A stretch of DNA of 53,873 bases from Thiocapsa sp. (GCF_022340925.1 NZ_JAJDNA010000018.1:1-53873), one strand, 5' to 3'; shown: positions 9,336 to 18,165, counted from the first letter of the stretch. The notes: generated by a model from the sequence alone, not told the origin. Numbers and translations: made by a program.

Positions 9336-10522
9336 GCAGCGAGTACATCTTCATCTCGGAGTCGGTCACGGCGGCCCATCCGGACAAGCTGTGCGACCGC
9401 ATCAGCGATGAGATCGTCGACCGGCTCCTCGAGCAGGATCCGGCCTCGCGGGTTGCCGCGGAGACGGCCATGTTCGGTGGTGTGGTGTTTCTCGCCACCC
9501 GCATCGCGACCGCTGCACGCATCGACCTTGCAGAGACCGCGCGACGCGTGGTTGCCCGGGCCGGCTACCATAAGGAGGATTATGACGGTGAGGCGGCGAC
9601 CATCCTCACCAGCAGCCTCGGTACGCTGCCCGAGTCTTACCCGGCGGTGCGGGCTGCGGGGCTTGATGAGGCGGGGGTGGGGGCCATTCCCGCGGGGAAC
9701 CAGGTCACGGTCTTCGGGTTCGCGACGCGGCAGACCGACAACCTGATGCCGCTTCCGATCGAGCTCGCCCATGCGCTTGCGCGGGGGCTCGAAGAGGCGG
9801 CGCGCGCCGGTACATACCCCTATCTCATGCCGGACGGCAAGAGCCAGGTGGCGGTGACCTATCGGGAACGGATGCCATATCGGATCCACAGCGTCTCGCT
9901 GGTTCTGTGCCGACGCCCGGGCGTGTCGGTAAACGAGCGGCGGATCCGCGATGACCTGATCCAAGGCGTGATCGAGCCGGTGTTCGCGGACCGCGCGATC
10001 CGTCCCGACGCGGCGACGCGGCTCTTTTTCAACCCCGAGGGCCCCTTCGTCGGGGGCGGTCCCCAGGTCCACTGCGGCCTGACCGGTCGCAAGACCGCGA
10101 TCGATTGCTACGGGGACTTCGCGCGCCACGGCGGAGCGGCGCTGAGCGGTAAAGACCCGCTGCGGATCGACCGCGTCGGGGCCTATGCGGCACGCTATGT
10201 GGCAAAGAACGCGGTGGCGGCTGGAATCGCCGAGTCGTGCGAGGTGCAGCTCAGCTACGCCGCCGGTGAGCCTAAGCCTTTGAGCATCCAGGTGAGCTGT
10301 TTCGGTACGGGCAAGGTTCCGGATGCCACGGTGGAGGGATTGATCCGCCGCCACTTCGATCTGCGTCCGGCGGCGATCGTCCGGGACCTAGGCCTACAGG
10401 AGATCGCCGCGCGCGGAGGCGGCTTCTACCGCCACCTGGCCGCGTACGGCCACATGGGCCGGGAGGATCTGGATGCGCCCTGGGAACGGTTGGATCGGGT
10501 GGATGGCTTGAGACAGGATTGA
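9332..10522 (+). CDS. Divergent S-adenosylmethionine synthetase-like protein (MetK paralogue)
   Basis: The 396-residue product aligns end to end with MetK. It keeps the ATP and phosphate side: HPDK (16-19), DGKSQV with K170, GLTGRK with R253, SGKD with K274, RID with D280, plus the family block AYAARYVAKN. Residues that contact methionine in E. coli MetK, aligned from memory, differ: E55 is R57, Q98 is L99, D118 is N123 (GNQ in place of GDQG), D177 is H186, and D238 is H247 (VHCGLTG in place of GDCGLTG). The catalytic fold is intact and there is no frameshift. It is start-stop coupled to the upstream P-type ATPase, an odd partner for a housekeeping SAM synthetase. It may use another nucleophile, hydrolyse ATP, or only sense nucleotide; this is inference. 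Confidence is high for the family and low for methionine as substrate. Confidence 0.9.
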   Translation: MSSEYIFISESVTAAHPDKLCDRISDEIVDRLLEQDPASRVAAETAMFGGVVFLATRIATAARIDLAETARRVVARAGYHKEDYDGEAATILTSSLGTLPESYPAVRAAGLDEAGVGAIPAGNQVTVFGFATRQTDNLMPLPIELAHALARGLEEAARAGTYPYLMPDGKSQVAVTYRERMPYRIHSVSLVLCRRPGVSVNERRIRDDLIQGVIEPVFADRAIRPDAATRLFFNPEGPFVGGGPQVHCGLTGRKTAIDCYGDFARHGGAALSGKDPLRIDRVGAYAARYVAKNAVAAGIAESCEVQLSYAAGEPKPLSIQVSCFGTGKVPDATVEGLIRRHFDLRPAAIVRDLGLQEIAARGGGFYRHLAAYGHMGREDLDAPWERLDRVDGLRQD

Positions 10523-10532
10523 GTCGGCGGCC

Positions 10533-11024
10533 TCAGCGCTCCCCGGGGTCGCCGCCGTGCGTGGGTCGAGCGAATCGCATCAGATCGAACGCATACCAGA
10601 ATAGGGATGCGGCCGGCGCCAGCAGCTGCCCTTTGCCCAGCTGGCGCACGCCCAAGGCGATCAGCAGGACAAAGGCAAGGGTGCGCAGGTCGCCCACCCC
10701 GCGGGTCGACTCGCCCACCGCCTGATCGATGCGCTGGGCGACGCGCCGAATTCCGGTCAGCGCGGGTGAGAGGTTTGGTCGGTCCTCAACCACCTGCAGC
10801 AGGCCGGTCTCAGTGATTGCCTCAATGGGATCGGATCCAGAGTGCGGATCGAGCAGGATCAGAACGCCCGCCGTCTCCGGGTTGGCGGTGGATCGCAGAA
10901 CCCCCGGCACATTGCAGAGCCTCTGTGTCAGGCGATCGAAGAAGGCCTGGTCATGGCGCCGCGCCGGTATCCGCAGCCGCAGCCGCCCGCGGGTGCGGTG
11001 CACCGCGTGTGCCAAGGGGGCCAT
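10533..11024 (-). CDS. HMA-like domain membrane protein
   Basis: The 163-residue product begins with the same HMA_2-like module that fronts the nearby P-type ATPase: HRTRGRLRLRIPARR here against HERVRGRLRLRIPGLY there. Both then have a segment of the form LR.TANPETAG.LI.LDP. No CxxC metal-binding pair is present. A C-terminal hydrophobic stretch (LAFVLLIALGVRQLG and LAPAASLFWYAFDLM) suggests one or two membrane passes. It ends 10 bp from the MetK-like gene, tail to tail. Its start overlaps the stop of the DUF5132-like gene (ATGA at 11022-11026), so the two are coupled. The shared domain suggests it partners or regulates the pump; this is inferred from sequence similarity and position. Confidence 0.75.
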   Translation of the reverse strand: MAPLAHAVHRTRGRLRLRIPARRHDQAFFDRLTQRLCNVPGVLRSTANPETAGVLILLDPHSGSDPIEAITETGLLQVVEDRPNLSPALTGIRRVAQRIDQAVGESTRGVGDLRTLAFVLLIALGVRQLGKGQLLAPAASLFWYAFDLMRFARPTHGGDPGER

Positions 11025-11335
11025 CAGAGGTCCCCGCGAGCGGGGTCGGACGGGCCGGGATCAGGGCGGGTCGCCGTCCTTGTCGCCTCCGCCCGCGCCG
11101 CGCGCAGCTCCTCCTGGACCTCCGCGGTCACGTCCTCGATGGCCTCCGCGATCTCCGCAGCCGCCTCGCGCGCCCGCTCGAGGCCGAGGATGCCGAGCTT
11201 CAGTGCGGTGCGGGCCGCAGGCCTCAGGTAAGGTGCCAGGACGACGGCTGCGACGGGGATCAGCACAGCCGCACCGATCCCGATCGCGATCCCGCGTGCC
11301 AGGTCGCTTTTCGCGAGGTCGTCCACCTGGGGCAT
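11024..11335 (-). CDS. DUF5132-like small membrane protein
   Basis: The 103-residue product has a Gly/Ala-rich membrane segment (ARGIAIGIGAAVLIPVAAVV, residues ~14-34), then APYLRPAARTALKLGILGLE and a long charged amphipathic helix (AREAAAEIAEAIEDVTAEVQ). This is the layout of DUF5132 proteins. ATG 11335 has GGAGAG nine bases upstream; a longer in-frame start at 11392 lacks this. It is the first gene of a two-gene minus-strand unit with the HMA-like protein. Biochemical function is unknown. Its position between a metal-type ATPase locus and an EcsC gene points to a membrane role. Confidence 0.75.
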   Translation of the reverse strand: MPQVDDLAKSDLARGIAIGIGAAVLIPVAAVVLAPYLRPAARTALKLGILGLERAREAAAEIAEAIEDVTAEVQEELRAARAEATRTATRPDPGPSDPARGDL

Positions 11336-11640
11336 GGGGTGCTCTCCGTGTTGCTGAGTCGCAGTTGAGTGGTCGCCCGGCGCTCGAATCACGCGAGCTC
11401 GGGGCGCGCAGCCGCCGGCGCTTCACCGCTCGCCGCCCGGCCCTACGGTATCCCCCGATGGCGCCGGCAGTGCGCGCATGGCGGTCAACGCCCTAGTTTA
11501 GCCCAAACGGCAGGCGTCAGCGTGGACGGCAGCGACGGACCTGGGACGGTTTTGCGACGAACGATGTCGGCGGGTGACAAGTCCAATGACCGTTGCGAGA
11601 ATGGGATTCGCCCGTCCAGGGCTTGTTCAGGAGAATTGCC
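11336..11640. other. Divergent intergenic spacer
   Basis: This 305-bp spacer separates the DUF5132-like gene (minus) from the small membrane protein gene (plus), so it should carry both promoters. No convincing -35/-10 pair, operator or repeat was found by eye, apart from AGGAG at the ribosome site just before 11641. Confidence 0.5.
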
Positions 11641-11835
11641 ATGCTCGCGCGCGTCTTCTTCGGCATGGGGCTGTTGGCTGTGGGTTATCTCGTCGGGCGA
11701 GAGATCGGCCGAAACGAGTCACTGCGGGACGATCTTGCCCGTGACAAGGCTCGGGAGGACGGGATTCCATCTGAGGCAGGGGGCCCCACTCAGGCGGGTC
11801 ACGACGCCTCCGCCCGCGCGGGGCGGCGGGAATGA
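11641..11835 (+). CDS. Small single-pass membrane protein
   Basis: The 64-residue product has one N-terminal membrane helix (MLARVFFGMGLLAVGYLVG) followed by a charged, probably cytoplasmic tail (REIGRNESLRDDLARDKARE) and a Gly/Ala-rich end. ATG 11641 has TCAGGAG nine bases upstream; in-frame sequence ahead of it lacks a ribosome site. Its stop overlaps the start of the EcsC-family gene (ATGA), so the two are translationally coupled. No family was recognised. Confidence 0.65.
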   Translation: MLARVFFGMGLLAVGYLVGREIGRNESLRDDLARDKAREDGIPSEAGGPTQAGHDASARAGRRE

Positions 11836-12680
11836 GTCGTCCGCCCATGGGTCTGAACCCCTCCGATCTGGAGCGCCTGCGCTGGGCGACCCGGCATCTC
11901 GAGCACCCGAGCCTCGCAGCACGGCTCATGGGCATCGTGGGGACGCCGATCGAGATTGCGGTCAAGCTGCTTCCGCGCCCACTCTACCGCCAGGTGCGGG
12001 CCGCGGCGGACGCGGTCATCGGTCAAGTCATGGAAATCGCGGCCTCGAGCCTGCGTCATGCCCGCGAGACGGATCCCCGCAATGGCCTCTACCGGGGGCT
12101 GGCGGCTGGCTCCGGTGCGATCGGCGGCTTTTTCGGGGTCTATGGGCTGCTGCTTGACCTGCCGATCGCCACGACCTTGATGCTGCGTTCAATTGCGGAG
12201 ATCGCGCGTGCGCAAGGGGAGGACCTGCACTCGGCGGAGGCGCGCATGGCCTGTCTGGAGGTCTTCGCCCTGGGCGGGCGCAGCGAGAGCGACGATGCGG
12301 CCGAGGCGGGCTACTACGGTATCCGCCTCGCGCTGGCCGTGCCCGTGACGCAGGCCGCCCGCCACATTGCTGAGTACGGCTTTTCGCGCCCCGGCGCCCC
12401 TGTGATCGTCGAGCTGATCGAGGCGATCGCCGCTCGTTTTGGTGTGGTTGTGTCGGAGAAGGCGGCGGCGCAGCTCGTGCCCCTGCTGGGGGCCGCGGGC
12501 GGCGCCGCGATCAACCTGGTCTTCATGAGCCATTATCAAGAGATGGCGCGCGGTCACTTCGTGGTGCGCGAGCTGGAGCGTCGTTACGGTCGGGAGCTGG
12601 TGCAGTCGAGCTACGAGGCGATCCTTGGGGAAGAGGCGCTCAGGACGGATCCGAACGGGGACCCGCCGGCCGGTCGATAA
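11832..12680 (+). CDS. EcsC family protein
   Basis: The 282-residue product matches the EcsC family in length and pattern. A helical N-terminus (LERLRWATRHLEHPSLAARL) is followed by a Gly-rich hydrophobic hairpin (GLAAGSGAIGGFFGVYGLLL). The block DLPIATTLMLRSIAEIARAQGE and the later membrane-like stretch LVPLLGAAGGAAINLVFMSHY are typical. The family is named after a gene beside an ABC transporter in Bacillus, and its biochemical activity is not established. Translation is coupled to the small membrane protein upstream. Its 3' end overlaps the 3' end of hoxW by 41 bp on the opposite strand. Confidence 0.85.
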   Translation: MSRPPMGLNPSDLERLRWATRHLEHPSLAARLMGIVGTPIEIAVKLLPRPLYRQVRAAADAVIGQVMEIAASSLRHARETDPRNGLYRGLAAGSGAIGGFFGVYGLLLDLPIATTLMLRSIAEIARAQGEDLHSAEARMACLEVFALGGRSESDDAAEAGYYGIRLALAVPVTQAARHIAEYGFSRPGAPVIVELIEAIAARFGVVVSEKAAAQLVPLLGAAGGAAINLVFMSHYQEMARGHFVVRELERRYGRELVQSSYEAILGEEALRTDPNGDPPAGR

Positions 12681-13125
12681 GCCGTCTGACCCGATCCAGC
12701 ATGGGCTCGATCGCCGCTTCGGCGACGGGCGTCAGGCTGTAATTGGCATAGCCGAAAGACGCCCCCCCGGCCGAGACCAGGAACGTCTCGGGAAAGCGTC
12801 CGTAGAGCGTCTCGCACCAGGCGAGGAGCTCTCTGGGATCGAGGAAGTGGGCCATGGTCGAGATGGCAGTGGCGTCCGGGGCGATGCGCCTGCAGCGGAC
12901 CTCGCCCGGCGCGGCGTCCACCGCGGCATCGAGAAAGACGACGCGGTCGTGTGCGACCAGATCGGCCACCAGCTCGGCCGTCAGGATGTGTCGCGAGACC
13001 ACCTCCACCCCTTCCGGAACCCCGGCGCGTTCCAGGCGATCGGCGGCGAGCGGTCCGATCGCGTCGTCACCTCGGATCGGGCTCCCGTAGCCGATCACCA
13101 AGACCTTGACCGATGCGCGTGCCAA
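12640..13125 (-). CDS. hoxW: HoxW-type [NiFe]-hydrogenase maturation protease
   Basis: This 161-residue endopeptidase removes the C-terminal peptide of the large hydrogenase subunit once nickel is inserted. The family start is clear: VLVIGYGSPIRGDDAIGPLA (residues 8-27), with the metal-sensing acidic residue in the GDD motif. FLDAAVDAAPGEV follows, then a mid-protein MAHFLDPRELL block where a conserved His sits. It is the last gene of the hox operon, starting 9 bp after hoxH ends, as expected for a dedicated HoxH protease. The C-terminus overlaps the end of the convergent EcsC gene by 41 bp. Confidence 0.9.
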   Translation of the reverse strand: MARASVKVLVIGYGSPIRGDDAIGPLAADRLERAGVPEGVEVVSRHILTAELVADLVAHDRVVFLDAAVDAAPGEVRCRRIAPDATAISTMAHFLDPRELLAWCETLYGRFPETFLVSAGGASFGYANYSLTPVAEAAIEPMLDRVRRLIDRPAGPRSDPS

Positions 13126-13134
13126 CCGGAAGGC

Positions 13135-14562
13135 TCAGCCGCGTCGGAGGGTATCGACGATCCGACCGGCGGCATCCCGGAGCTCGATGGAGAGCGGCAT
13201 CTGGCCGAAGGCATGCGAGGCGCAGGACAGGCAGGGATCGAAACAGCGGATCACCGCCTCGACCCGGTTGAGCATGCCCTCCTGGAGGTGGTTGCCGTCC
13301 ACGTAGGCATCGGCGACCTGGCGGATGCTCTGGTTCATCGCCAGGTTGTTGTGCCCGGTGGCGATGATCAGATTGACCCAGTTGATCAGCCCTTCGTCGT
13401 CAATGCGGTAGTGGTGCATGAGGGTGCCGCGCGGGGCCTCGGCCACCCCAATCCCCTCGTAACGGTTGCTGCGGGCGCGTGCCCGCACCCGCGCGTCGAG
13501 GATGCCGGGGTCCCTGAGCAGGCGATCCATCATCTCCAGCGCGTAGATGATTTCCACCAGGCGCGCATAATGGTAGTGGAAGCTGCTGGTGATCGGTCCG
13601 GTTTCCTGGAGCATGCGGAACTCGGCGAGGGCGACGTCCGCGTACGGCGTGCCGCAGGCTTCGGCGTTGTTCAGCCGGGCCAGGGGTCCGACGCGATAGA
13701 TCCCCCCGGGATACCCGTGGGGCTTGTAGTAGGGGAACTTCATGTAGCTGAAGTCCTCGACGGCCTCGCCGACCAGTCGCTCGTACTCGATCGGGGGCAC
13801 CATGTCCTCGACGATCCGGCCTTGCGCGTCCTTGATGCGCAGGAAGCCGTCGTAGTGCTCCAGATTACCCCTGGGCGTCACCAGGCTGAGGAACAGGGTC
13901 GGCTGGCTGCCGAAGTGGTTTGCCTCGTCCGTGAATCTCGGGACGAGGGTCTTGAAGAAGGCGTAGGTGCGTTTGGCGATCTCCAGGCCTTCGGGAATCA
14001 GTCCGAGCATGGCATCACGCTTCTCCCGTGTCAGTGCTTCACTGACCCCGCCGGGGACCACCCAGGTTGGATGGATCTTCTTGCCGCCGAGCGTTTCGAT
14101 GATGGTCTGGCCGATCTGACGCAGACGAATGCCGTCCTTTGCCAGTGCCGGCTCCTGACGCATCACGCCGAAGATGTTGCGCACGCTTGGGTCCGCGTCC
14201 CAGCCCAACAGGAGGTCCGGCGAGGAGAGATGGAAGAACGACAGGGCATGCGACTGGGTGAGCTGAGCGAGGTTCATGATGCGGCGCAGCTTCTCGCCCG
14301 TGGGTGGGATGCTGACCGAGAGCAGGTGGTCGCAGGCTTTGTTGGAGGCCAGGAGGTGACTGACCGGGCAGATGCCGCAGGTGCGGGCGGTCAGTGCCGG
14401 CATCTCGCGATAGGGTCGGCCCTCGCAGAACTTCTCGAACCCGCGAAACTGGGTGAGATGGAACTTGGCGTCCTCGACCTCCCCGCTCTCCCCGAGCTGC
14501 AGGGTGATGCGGGCGTGACCCTCGATGCGCGTGACGGGTTCGATGGTGACGGTTCGGCTCAT
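13135..14562 (-). CDS. hoxH: Bidirectional NAD-linked [NiFe]-hydrogenase large subunit HoxH
   Basis: HoxH holds the Ni-Fe active site of the cytosolic HoxEFUYH enzyme, which couples H2 oxidation or production to NAD(H). The 475-residue product has the N-terminal metal ligands in RTCGIC (C62, C65) and the C-terminal ligands in DPCLSCASH (C444, C447, with H450 as the cleavage-site residue). A 25-residue tail after H450 is what HoxW should remove. ATG 14562 (MSRTVTIEPVTRIEGHARI) is the family-typical start. The frame continues 50 codons upstream, but that extension is unlike the family. A 100-bp gap, larger than elsewhere in the operon, separates it from hoxY. Confidence 0.97.
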   Translation of the reverse strand: MSRTVTIEPVTRIEGHARITLQLGESGEVEDAKFHLTQFRGFEKFCEGRPYREMPALTARTCGICPVSHLLASNKACDHLLSVSIPPTGEKLRRIMNLAQLTQSHALSFFHLSSPDLLLGWDADPSVRNIFGVMRQEPALAKDGIRLRQIGQTIIETLGGKKIHPTWVVPGGVSEALTREKRDAMLGLIPEGLEIAKRTYAFFKTLVPRFTDEANHFGSQPTLFLSLVTPRGNLEHYDGFLRIKDAQGRIVEDMVPPIEYERLVGEAVEDFSYMKFPYYKPHGYPGGIYRVGPLARLNNAEACGTPYADVALAEFRMLQETGPITSSFHYHYARLVEIIYALEMMDRLLRDPGILDARVRARARSNRYEGIGVAEAPRGTLMHHYRIDDEGLINWVNLIIATGHNNLAMNQSIRQVADAYVDGNHLQEGMLNRVEAVIRCFDPCLSCASHAFGQMPLSIELRDAAGRIVDTLRRG

Positions 14563-14662
14563 GGCTGCGGCCCCTATCGGGTGGCGGCTGGTGCGTTGGG
14601 TGGCTGGGTCCCGAGCGCACCGATTGGCGGGATCGACTGCAGGCCCAAGGGCGTGCTCGCTA

Positions 14663-15205
14663 TCAGGCTCCAAATCGCGTGACGCTGCTTGGATCCGGCC
14701 GGCGGCCCGCAATCAGCTCACTCAAGACATACCAGATGGCATCGGCGCTTGGCGGACATCCCGGCACGAAGACGTCGACCCCGACGACGCCATGGACGGG
14801 TTTCACGACGGACAGCAGGGCCGGAACCCCGCGGCTCGGGATCTGCGGCTGAAGCGTGACGTTGTCTCGATACGCGCGGTTGATGACGTCTGCGAGCTTG
14901 AAATGGTTCCGCATGGCGGGGACGTTTCCGTTGACCGCGCAGTCGCCGAGACTGACGAGGATCCTGCAGTGCCTGCGGAATTCGAGGGCCTTCTCCAGAT
15001 CCTCTTCCGAGCTGATCGAGCCCTCCAGTATCCCGACATCGAGATGATCCGGAAGGGTCTTGGCGTCCACCAAGGGGCTGTACACGATATCGACCTGCTG
15101 AATCAGCTCGATCAGACGTTCGTCCATGTCCAGGAACGACATGTGACACCCGGAGCAACCGTCCAGCCAGGTGGTGGCGACCCTGATCTTGGGCGATGCA
15201 CTCAT
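14663..15205 (-). CDS. hoxY: Bidirectional [NiFe]-hydrogenase small subunit HoxY
   Basis: HoxY carries the proximal Fe-S cluster that takes electrons from HoxH. At 180 residues it is the short, single-cluster type of small subunit without export signal, as expected for a soluble Hox enzyme. Cluster ligands are visible in [11 protein letters not shown] (C17, C20), LGDCAVNGN and [13 protein letters not shown] 15205 overlaps the hoxU stop by four bases, so the two are translationally coupled. Confidence 0.96.
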   Translation of the reverse strand: MSASPKIRVATTWLDGCSGCHMSFLDMDERLIELIQQVDIVYSPLVDAKTLPDHLDVGILEGSISSEEDLEKALEFRRHCRILVSLGDCAVNGNVPAMRNHFKLADVINRAYRDNVTLQPQIPSRGVPALLSVVKPVHGVVGVDVFVPGCPPSADAIWYVLSELIAGRRPDPSSVTRFGA

Positions 15206-15933
15206 ATGGTATGCCTCCGGCGCGCAAGGATCGGGAGGAAATGTTGATCTTTGACCATCTCCCCGACCGAAGTGCCCTGTTTGACCAGTGCGCCGGTGGG
15301 ACACACCTGCACGCATTTGCCGCAGCTCGTGCAGGTCTCGCTGTCGCCCCAGGGCTGCGCCATGTCGGTGATGACGCGGCAATCGCTCCCGCGTCCCATC
15401 ACGTCCCAGGTGTGGGCGCCCTCGATCTCGTCGCAGACCCGCACGCAGCGGGTGCAGAGGACGCACCTGTCATGGTCCAGCCTGAACATCTCGTGGGAGC
15501 TGTCGACCTGGTAGCTGGCCTGCCGGTATGGGACGCGCACATGATCCACGCCGCACCTCTGGGCGAGCCACTGCAGCTCGCAGTGTCCGTTGGAGACGCA
15601 GACCGAGCAGACATGGTTGCGCTCGGCGAAGAGGAGCTCGACGATGGTGCGACGGTAGCGTTGCAGCCTCTCGGTGTTGGTTTGGATCCGCATGCCCTCG
15701 GCGACTCGGGTCGAGCAGGCCGCGAGCAGTCGATTCTGTCCCGCCAGCTCGACGAGACAGAGCCGACAGGCGCCCCACACGGACAGTCCCTCGAGATAGC
15801 AGAGACTCGGGATCGGGATCTGATTCTCTCGACAGACCTCGATGATCGTCTCGTCCTCCCGAGCGGACAGGTCCTGACCGTCGATATTGAGGGTAACGAC
15901 GCGGATATTCGGTTGATTGGCGGGTGGCGGCAT
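15202..15933 (-). CDS. hoxU: Hydrogenase diaphorase subunit HoxU
   Basis: HoxU is the Fe-S electron relay of the diaphorase moiety, related to the N-terminal part of complex I NuoG. The 243-residue protein has an N-terminal [2Fe-2S] domain ([19 protein letters not shown]). A His/Cys-type cluster region follows ([15 protein letters not shown]), then two ferredoxin-like [4Fe-4S] motifs, [13 protein letters not shown] and [16 protein letters not shown]. It sits between hoxF (66 bp upstream) and hoxY (4-bp overlap). Confidence 0.96.
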   Translation of the reverse strand: MPPPANQPNIRVVTLNIDGQDLSAREDETIIEVCRENQIPIPSLCYLEGLSVWGACRLCLVELAGQNRLLAACSTRVAEGMRIQTNTERLQRYRRTIVELLFAERNHVCSVCVSNGHCELQWLAQRCGVDHVRVPYRQASYQVDSSHEMFRLDHDRCVLCTRCVRVCDEIEGAHTWDVMGRGSDCRVITDMAQPWGDSETCTSCGKCVQVCPTGALVKQGTSVGEMVKDQHFLPILARRRHTI

Positions 15934-15999
15934 GGCGGCTCCGGGGCGGTCGTCGGCTCGGACGCGTTGGTCGATGCGGTGAGGCGGAGCAGCCGGCTA

Positions 16000-17610
16000 C
16001 TAGCCGCCGCCCAGCTTCATCTCGTATTCGTCGCGGAAGTAGCGCAGGGTGCTCAGGACCGGGTTCGGCGCGGTCTGCCCGAGTCCGCACAGGCTGGTGG
16101 ATTGCACGACCTCGCAGAGCTCCTCCAGCAGAGCCAGGTCCGCGGAGGTCGCCTGCGCCTTCGCGAGCTTGTCCAGGATGGCATGCATCTGCTGGGTGCC
16201 GGTGCGGCAGGGGATGCACTTGCCGCACGACTCGGTCATGCAGAACTCCATGAAGTAGCGCGCCACGTCGACCATGCAGGAGGACTCGTCCATCACGATC
16301 ATGCCGCCCGAACCCATCATGGTTCCCAAGGTTTTCAGGCTGTCATAGTCCACGGCGATGTCGAGATGCTGCTCCGGGATACAACCGCCGGAAGGGCCGC
16401 CGGTCTGAACTGCCTTGAAGGACTTGCCTCCTGGGATCCCGCCGCCGATGCTCTCGATGATGTCGCGTAGAGACGTCCCCATGGGCACCTCGATCAGCCC
16501 GGTGTTGGCGATCGTCCCTGCCAGCGCGAAGACCTTGGTTCCCTTTGAATTCTCTGTCCCGATCGAGGCGAACCACTCGCCCCCCTCACGGATGATCGGG
16601 GCGATGTTGGCGAAGGTCTCGACGTTGTTGATCAGCGTGGGATGGCCCCAGAGTCCGGACTCCGCGGGGTAGGGGGGGCGAGGGCGCGGTTGGCCGCGCA
16701 GACCCTCGATCGACGCCATCAGGGCGGTCTCCTCGCCACAGACGAAGGCCCCGGCACCAAGTCGAATCTCCACCTCCAGGCTGAACTGGGTGTCGCCGAT
16801 CTTGTTTCCCAGAAAGCCGGCCCGCTTGGCCTTGCGGATCGCGGTCTGGAGCCGCTCGACGGCGAGGGGGTACTCGGCGCGGATGTAGACATAGGCCTTG
16901 CTGGCGCCGATCGCATAGGCGGCGATGGCCATGCCCTCGAGGACGCGATGGGGGTCTGACTCCAGGATCGCGCGGTCCATGAATGCCCCGGGATCGCCCT
17001 CGTCGGCGTTGCAGATAACGTATTTCTGAGCGCCGGGCATCTTGGCCACGGTCGACCATTTGAGACCCGTCGGATACCCGCCGCCGCCGCGTCCGCGCAG
17101 GCCGCTGGCGGTCACCTCGCGAAGCACGTCGGTCGGGGTCATCTCGCTCAATGCCTGAATCAAGGCCGCATAGCCGCCGACGGCGACGTAGCCCTTGAAG
17201 CTGTTGGGGTCGATGATCCCGGCATGCTCCAGGACGATCTTCTGCTGGCGCGCGAAGAACGGATGATCCGTCGCACAGCGCAGCCGCTCGAGCGGGGGAC
17301 CGTCCAGGCTCGCGACGATGTCCTCGGCGTCTTCCGGGGCAACGTCGCGATAGAGCACCGATCCCTCCAGGTCGCCGTCCTTGTCGGCCACGGAGACCAG
17401 CGGGCCGGCCGAGCAGAGACCCATGCATCCAACCCCTTTGACCTTGCACGCGGGTTTACCGTCCCCGAGGCTCGCGACCAGCGCGTCGAAGACGGGCGAG
17501 GCGCCCGAAGACTGACAGCTGGCCGCGACACAAACGCGCACCTCGCGCTCTACGACGGGATCGGCGGCACGGAACTGTTCGGCCAGCTCGGCCAGATCGT
17601 CGAGGTTCAT
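16000..17610 (-). CDS. hoxF: Hydrogenase diaphorase subunit HoxF (NAD/FMN binding)
   Basis: HoxF binds FMN and NAD(H) and is the homologue of complex I NuoF. The 536-residue protein has an N-terminal thioredoxin-like [2Fe-2S] domain with Cys pairs in VAASCQSSG and [12 protein letters not shown]. The nucleotide and flavin loops are [13 protein letters not shown] and [10 protein letters not shown]. The C-terminal [4Fe-4S] site is [16 protein letters not shown]. The fusion of the thioredoxin-like front end is usual for HoxF. It begins one base after the hoxE stop codon, so translation is likely coupled. Confidence 0.97.
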   Translation of the reverse strand: MNLDDLAELAEQFRAADPVVEREVRVCVAASCQSSGASPVFDALVASLGDGKPACKVKGVGCMGLCSAGPLVSVADKDGDLEGSVLYRDVAPEDAEDIVASLDGPPLERLRCATDHPFFARQQKIVLEHAGIIDPNSFKGYVAVGGYAALIQALSEMTPTDVLREVTASGLRGRGGGGYPTGLKWSTVAKMPGAQKYVICNADEGDPGAFMDRAILESDPHRVLEGMAIAAYAIGASKAYVYIRAEYPLAVERLQTAIRKAKRAGFLGNKIGDTQFSLEVEIRLGAGAFVCGEETALMASIEGLRGQPRPRPPYPAESGLWGHPTLINNVETFANIAPIIREGGEWFASIGTENSKGTKVFALAGTIANTGLIEVPMGTSLRDIIESIGGGIPGGKSFKAVQTGGPSGGCIPEQHLDIAVDYDSLKTLGTMMGSGGMIVMDESSCMVDVARYFMEFCMTESCGKCIPCRTGTQQMHAILDKLAKAQATSADLALLEELCEVVQSTSLCGLGQTAPNPVLSTLRYFRDEYEMKLGGG

Positions 17611-18105
17611 TCAGGCCAGCTCCTCGAGTTCGGCGATGAGTGTCTCGCTGTCGAGCTTGCCAAGCACGTCGCCGTCGACTACGACCGCCGGAGCCAGACC
17701 GCAGGCGCCGACGCAGCGCGCCGTCAGGAGCGACAGGCGATCGTCCTCGGTGGTGTCGCCGGGATCGATGTCATAGCGCTCCTGCAGGCGTTCCACGAGC
17801 GCACCGGCCCCTTTGATGTAGCACGCGGTGCCAGTGCACACGACGCAGGCATGGCGTCCGCGCGGCTTGAGCATGAAGAGGTGATAGAAGGTTGCGACGC
17901 CGAACACCTTGCTCAGTGGCAGGTCGAGCGACGTGGCGACGAAGCGCAGCGAGCCCTCGTCGAGGAAGCCGAAGGCATCCTGCACGCTGTGCAGCGTCTC
18001 GATCAAGGCGTGACCGGCATAGCCGTTGCGGCGCATGGTCGCATTGACGAGCTTCCATCGCTTGTCGTTACTGGGCAGCGGCGGCTTGGCTTGCTGCAGG
18101 CTCAT
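17611..18105 (-). CDS. hoxE: Hydrogenase diaphorase subunit HoxE
   Basis: HoxE is a NuoE-like [2Fe-2S] subunit that completes the five-subunit Hox complex. The 164-residue product carries the four-Cys pattern CTGTACYIKGA and CVGACGLAPAVVV, with the upstream FATFYHLFMLKPRGRHAC block typical of NuoE homologues. It is the first gene of the operon hoxEFUYHW, with a strong ribosome site (GGAGGGG) close to ATG 18105. A perfect hairpin lies 38-60 bases upstream. Presence of hoxE separates this enzyme from the four-subunit soluble hydrogenases lacking it. Confidence 0.96.
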   Translation of the reverse strand: MSLQQAKPPLPSNDKRWKLVNATMRRNGYAGHALIETLHSVQDAFGFLDEGSLRFVATSLDLPLSKVFGVATFYHLFMLKPRGRHACVVCTGTACYIKGAGALVERLQERYDIDPGDTTEDDRLSLLTARCVGACGLAPAVVVDGDVLGKLDSETLIAELEELA

Positions 18106-18142
18106 CTCCCCTCCGGTTCATTGGGTCACGACTGCCGGGCGA

Positions 18143-18165
18143 CCGACCTCTTGCGTCGAGGTCGG
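18143..18165. promoter_or_regulatory. Perfect 8-bp hairpin upstream of hoxE
   Basis: CCGACCTC (18143-18150) and GAGGTCGG (18158-18165) form a perfect stem with a 7-base loop, 38 bases upstream of the hoxE start. It could be an operator or a leader structure for the hox operon. No T-run follows on the hoxE strand, so a terminator is unlikely. Confidence 0.5.

Noticed and set aside
12625..14682. Long plus-strand open frame opposite hoxH
   Set aside because: It is the mirror of hoxH in GC-rich DNA; composition is biased and it lacks any family motif, while hoxH has all metal ligands.
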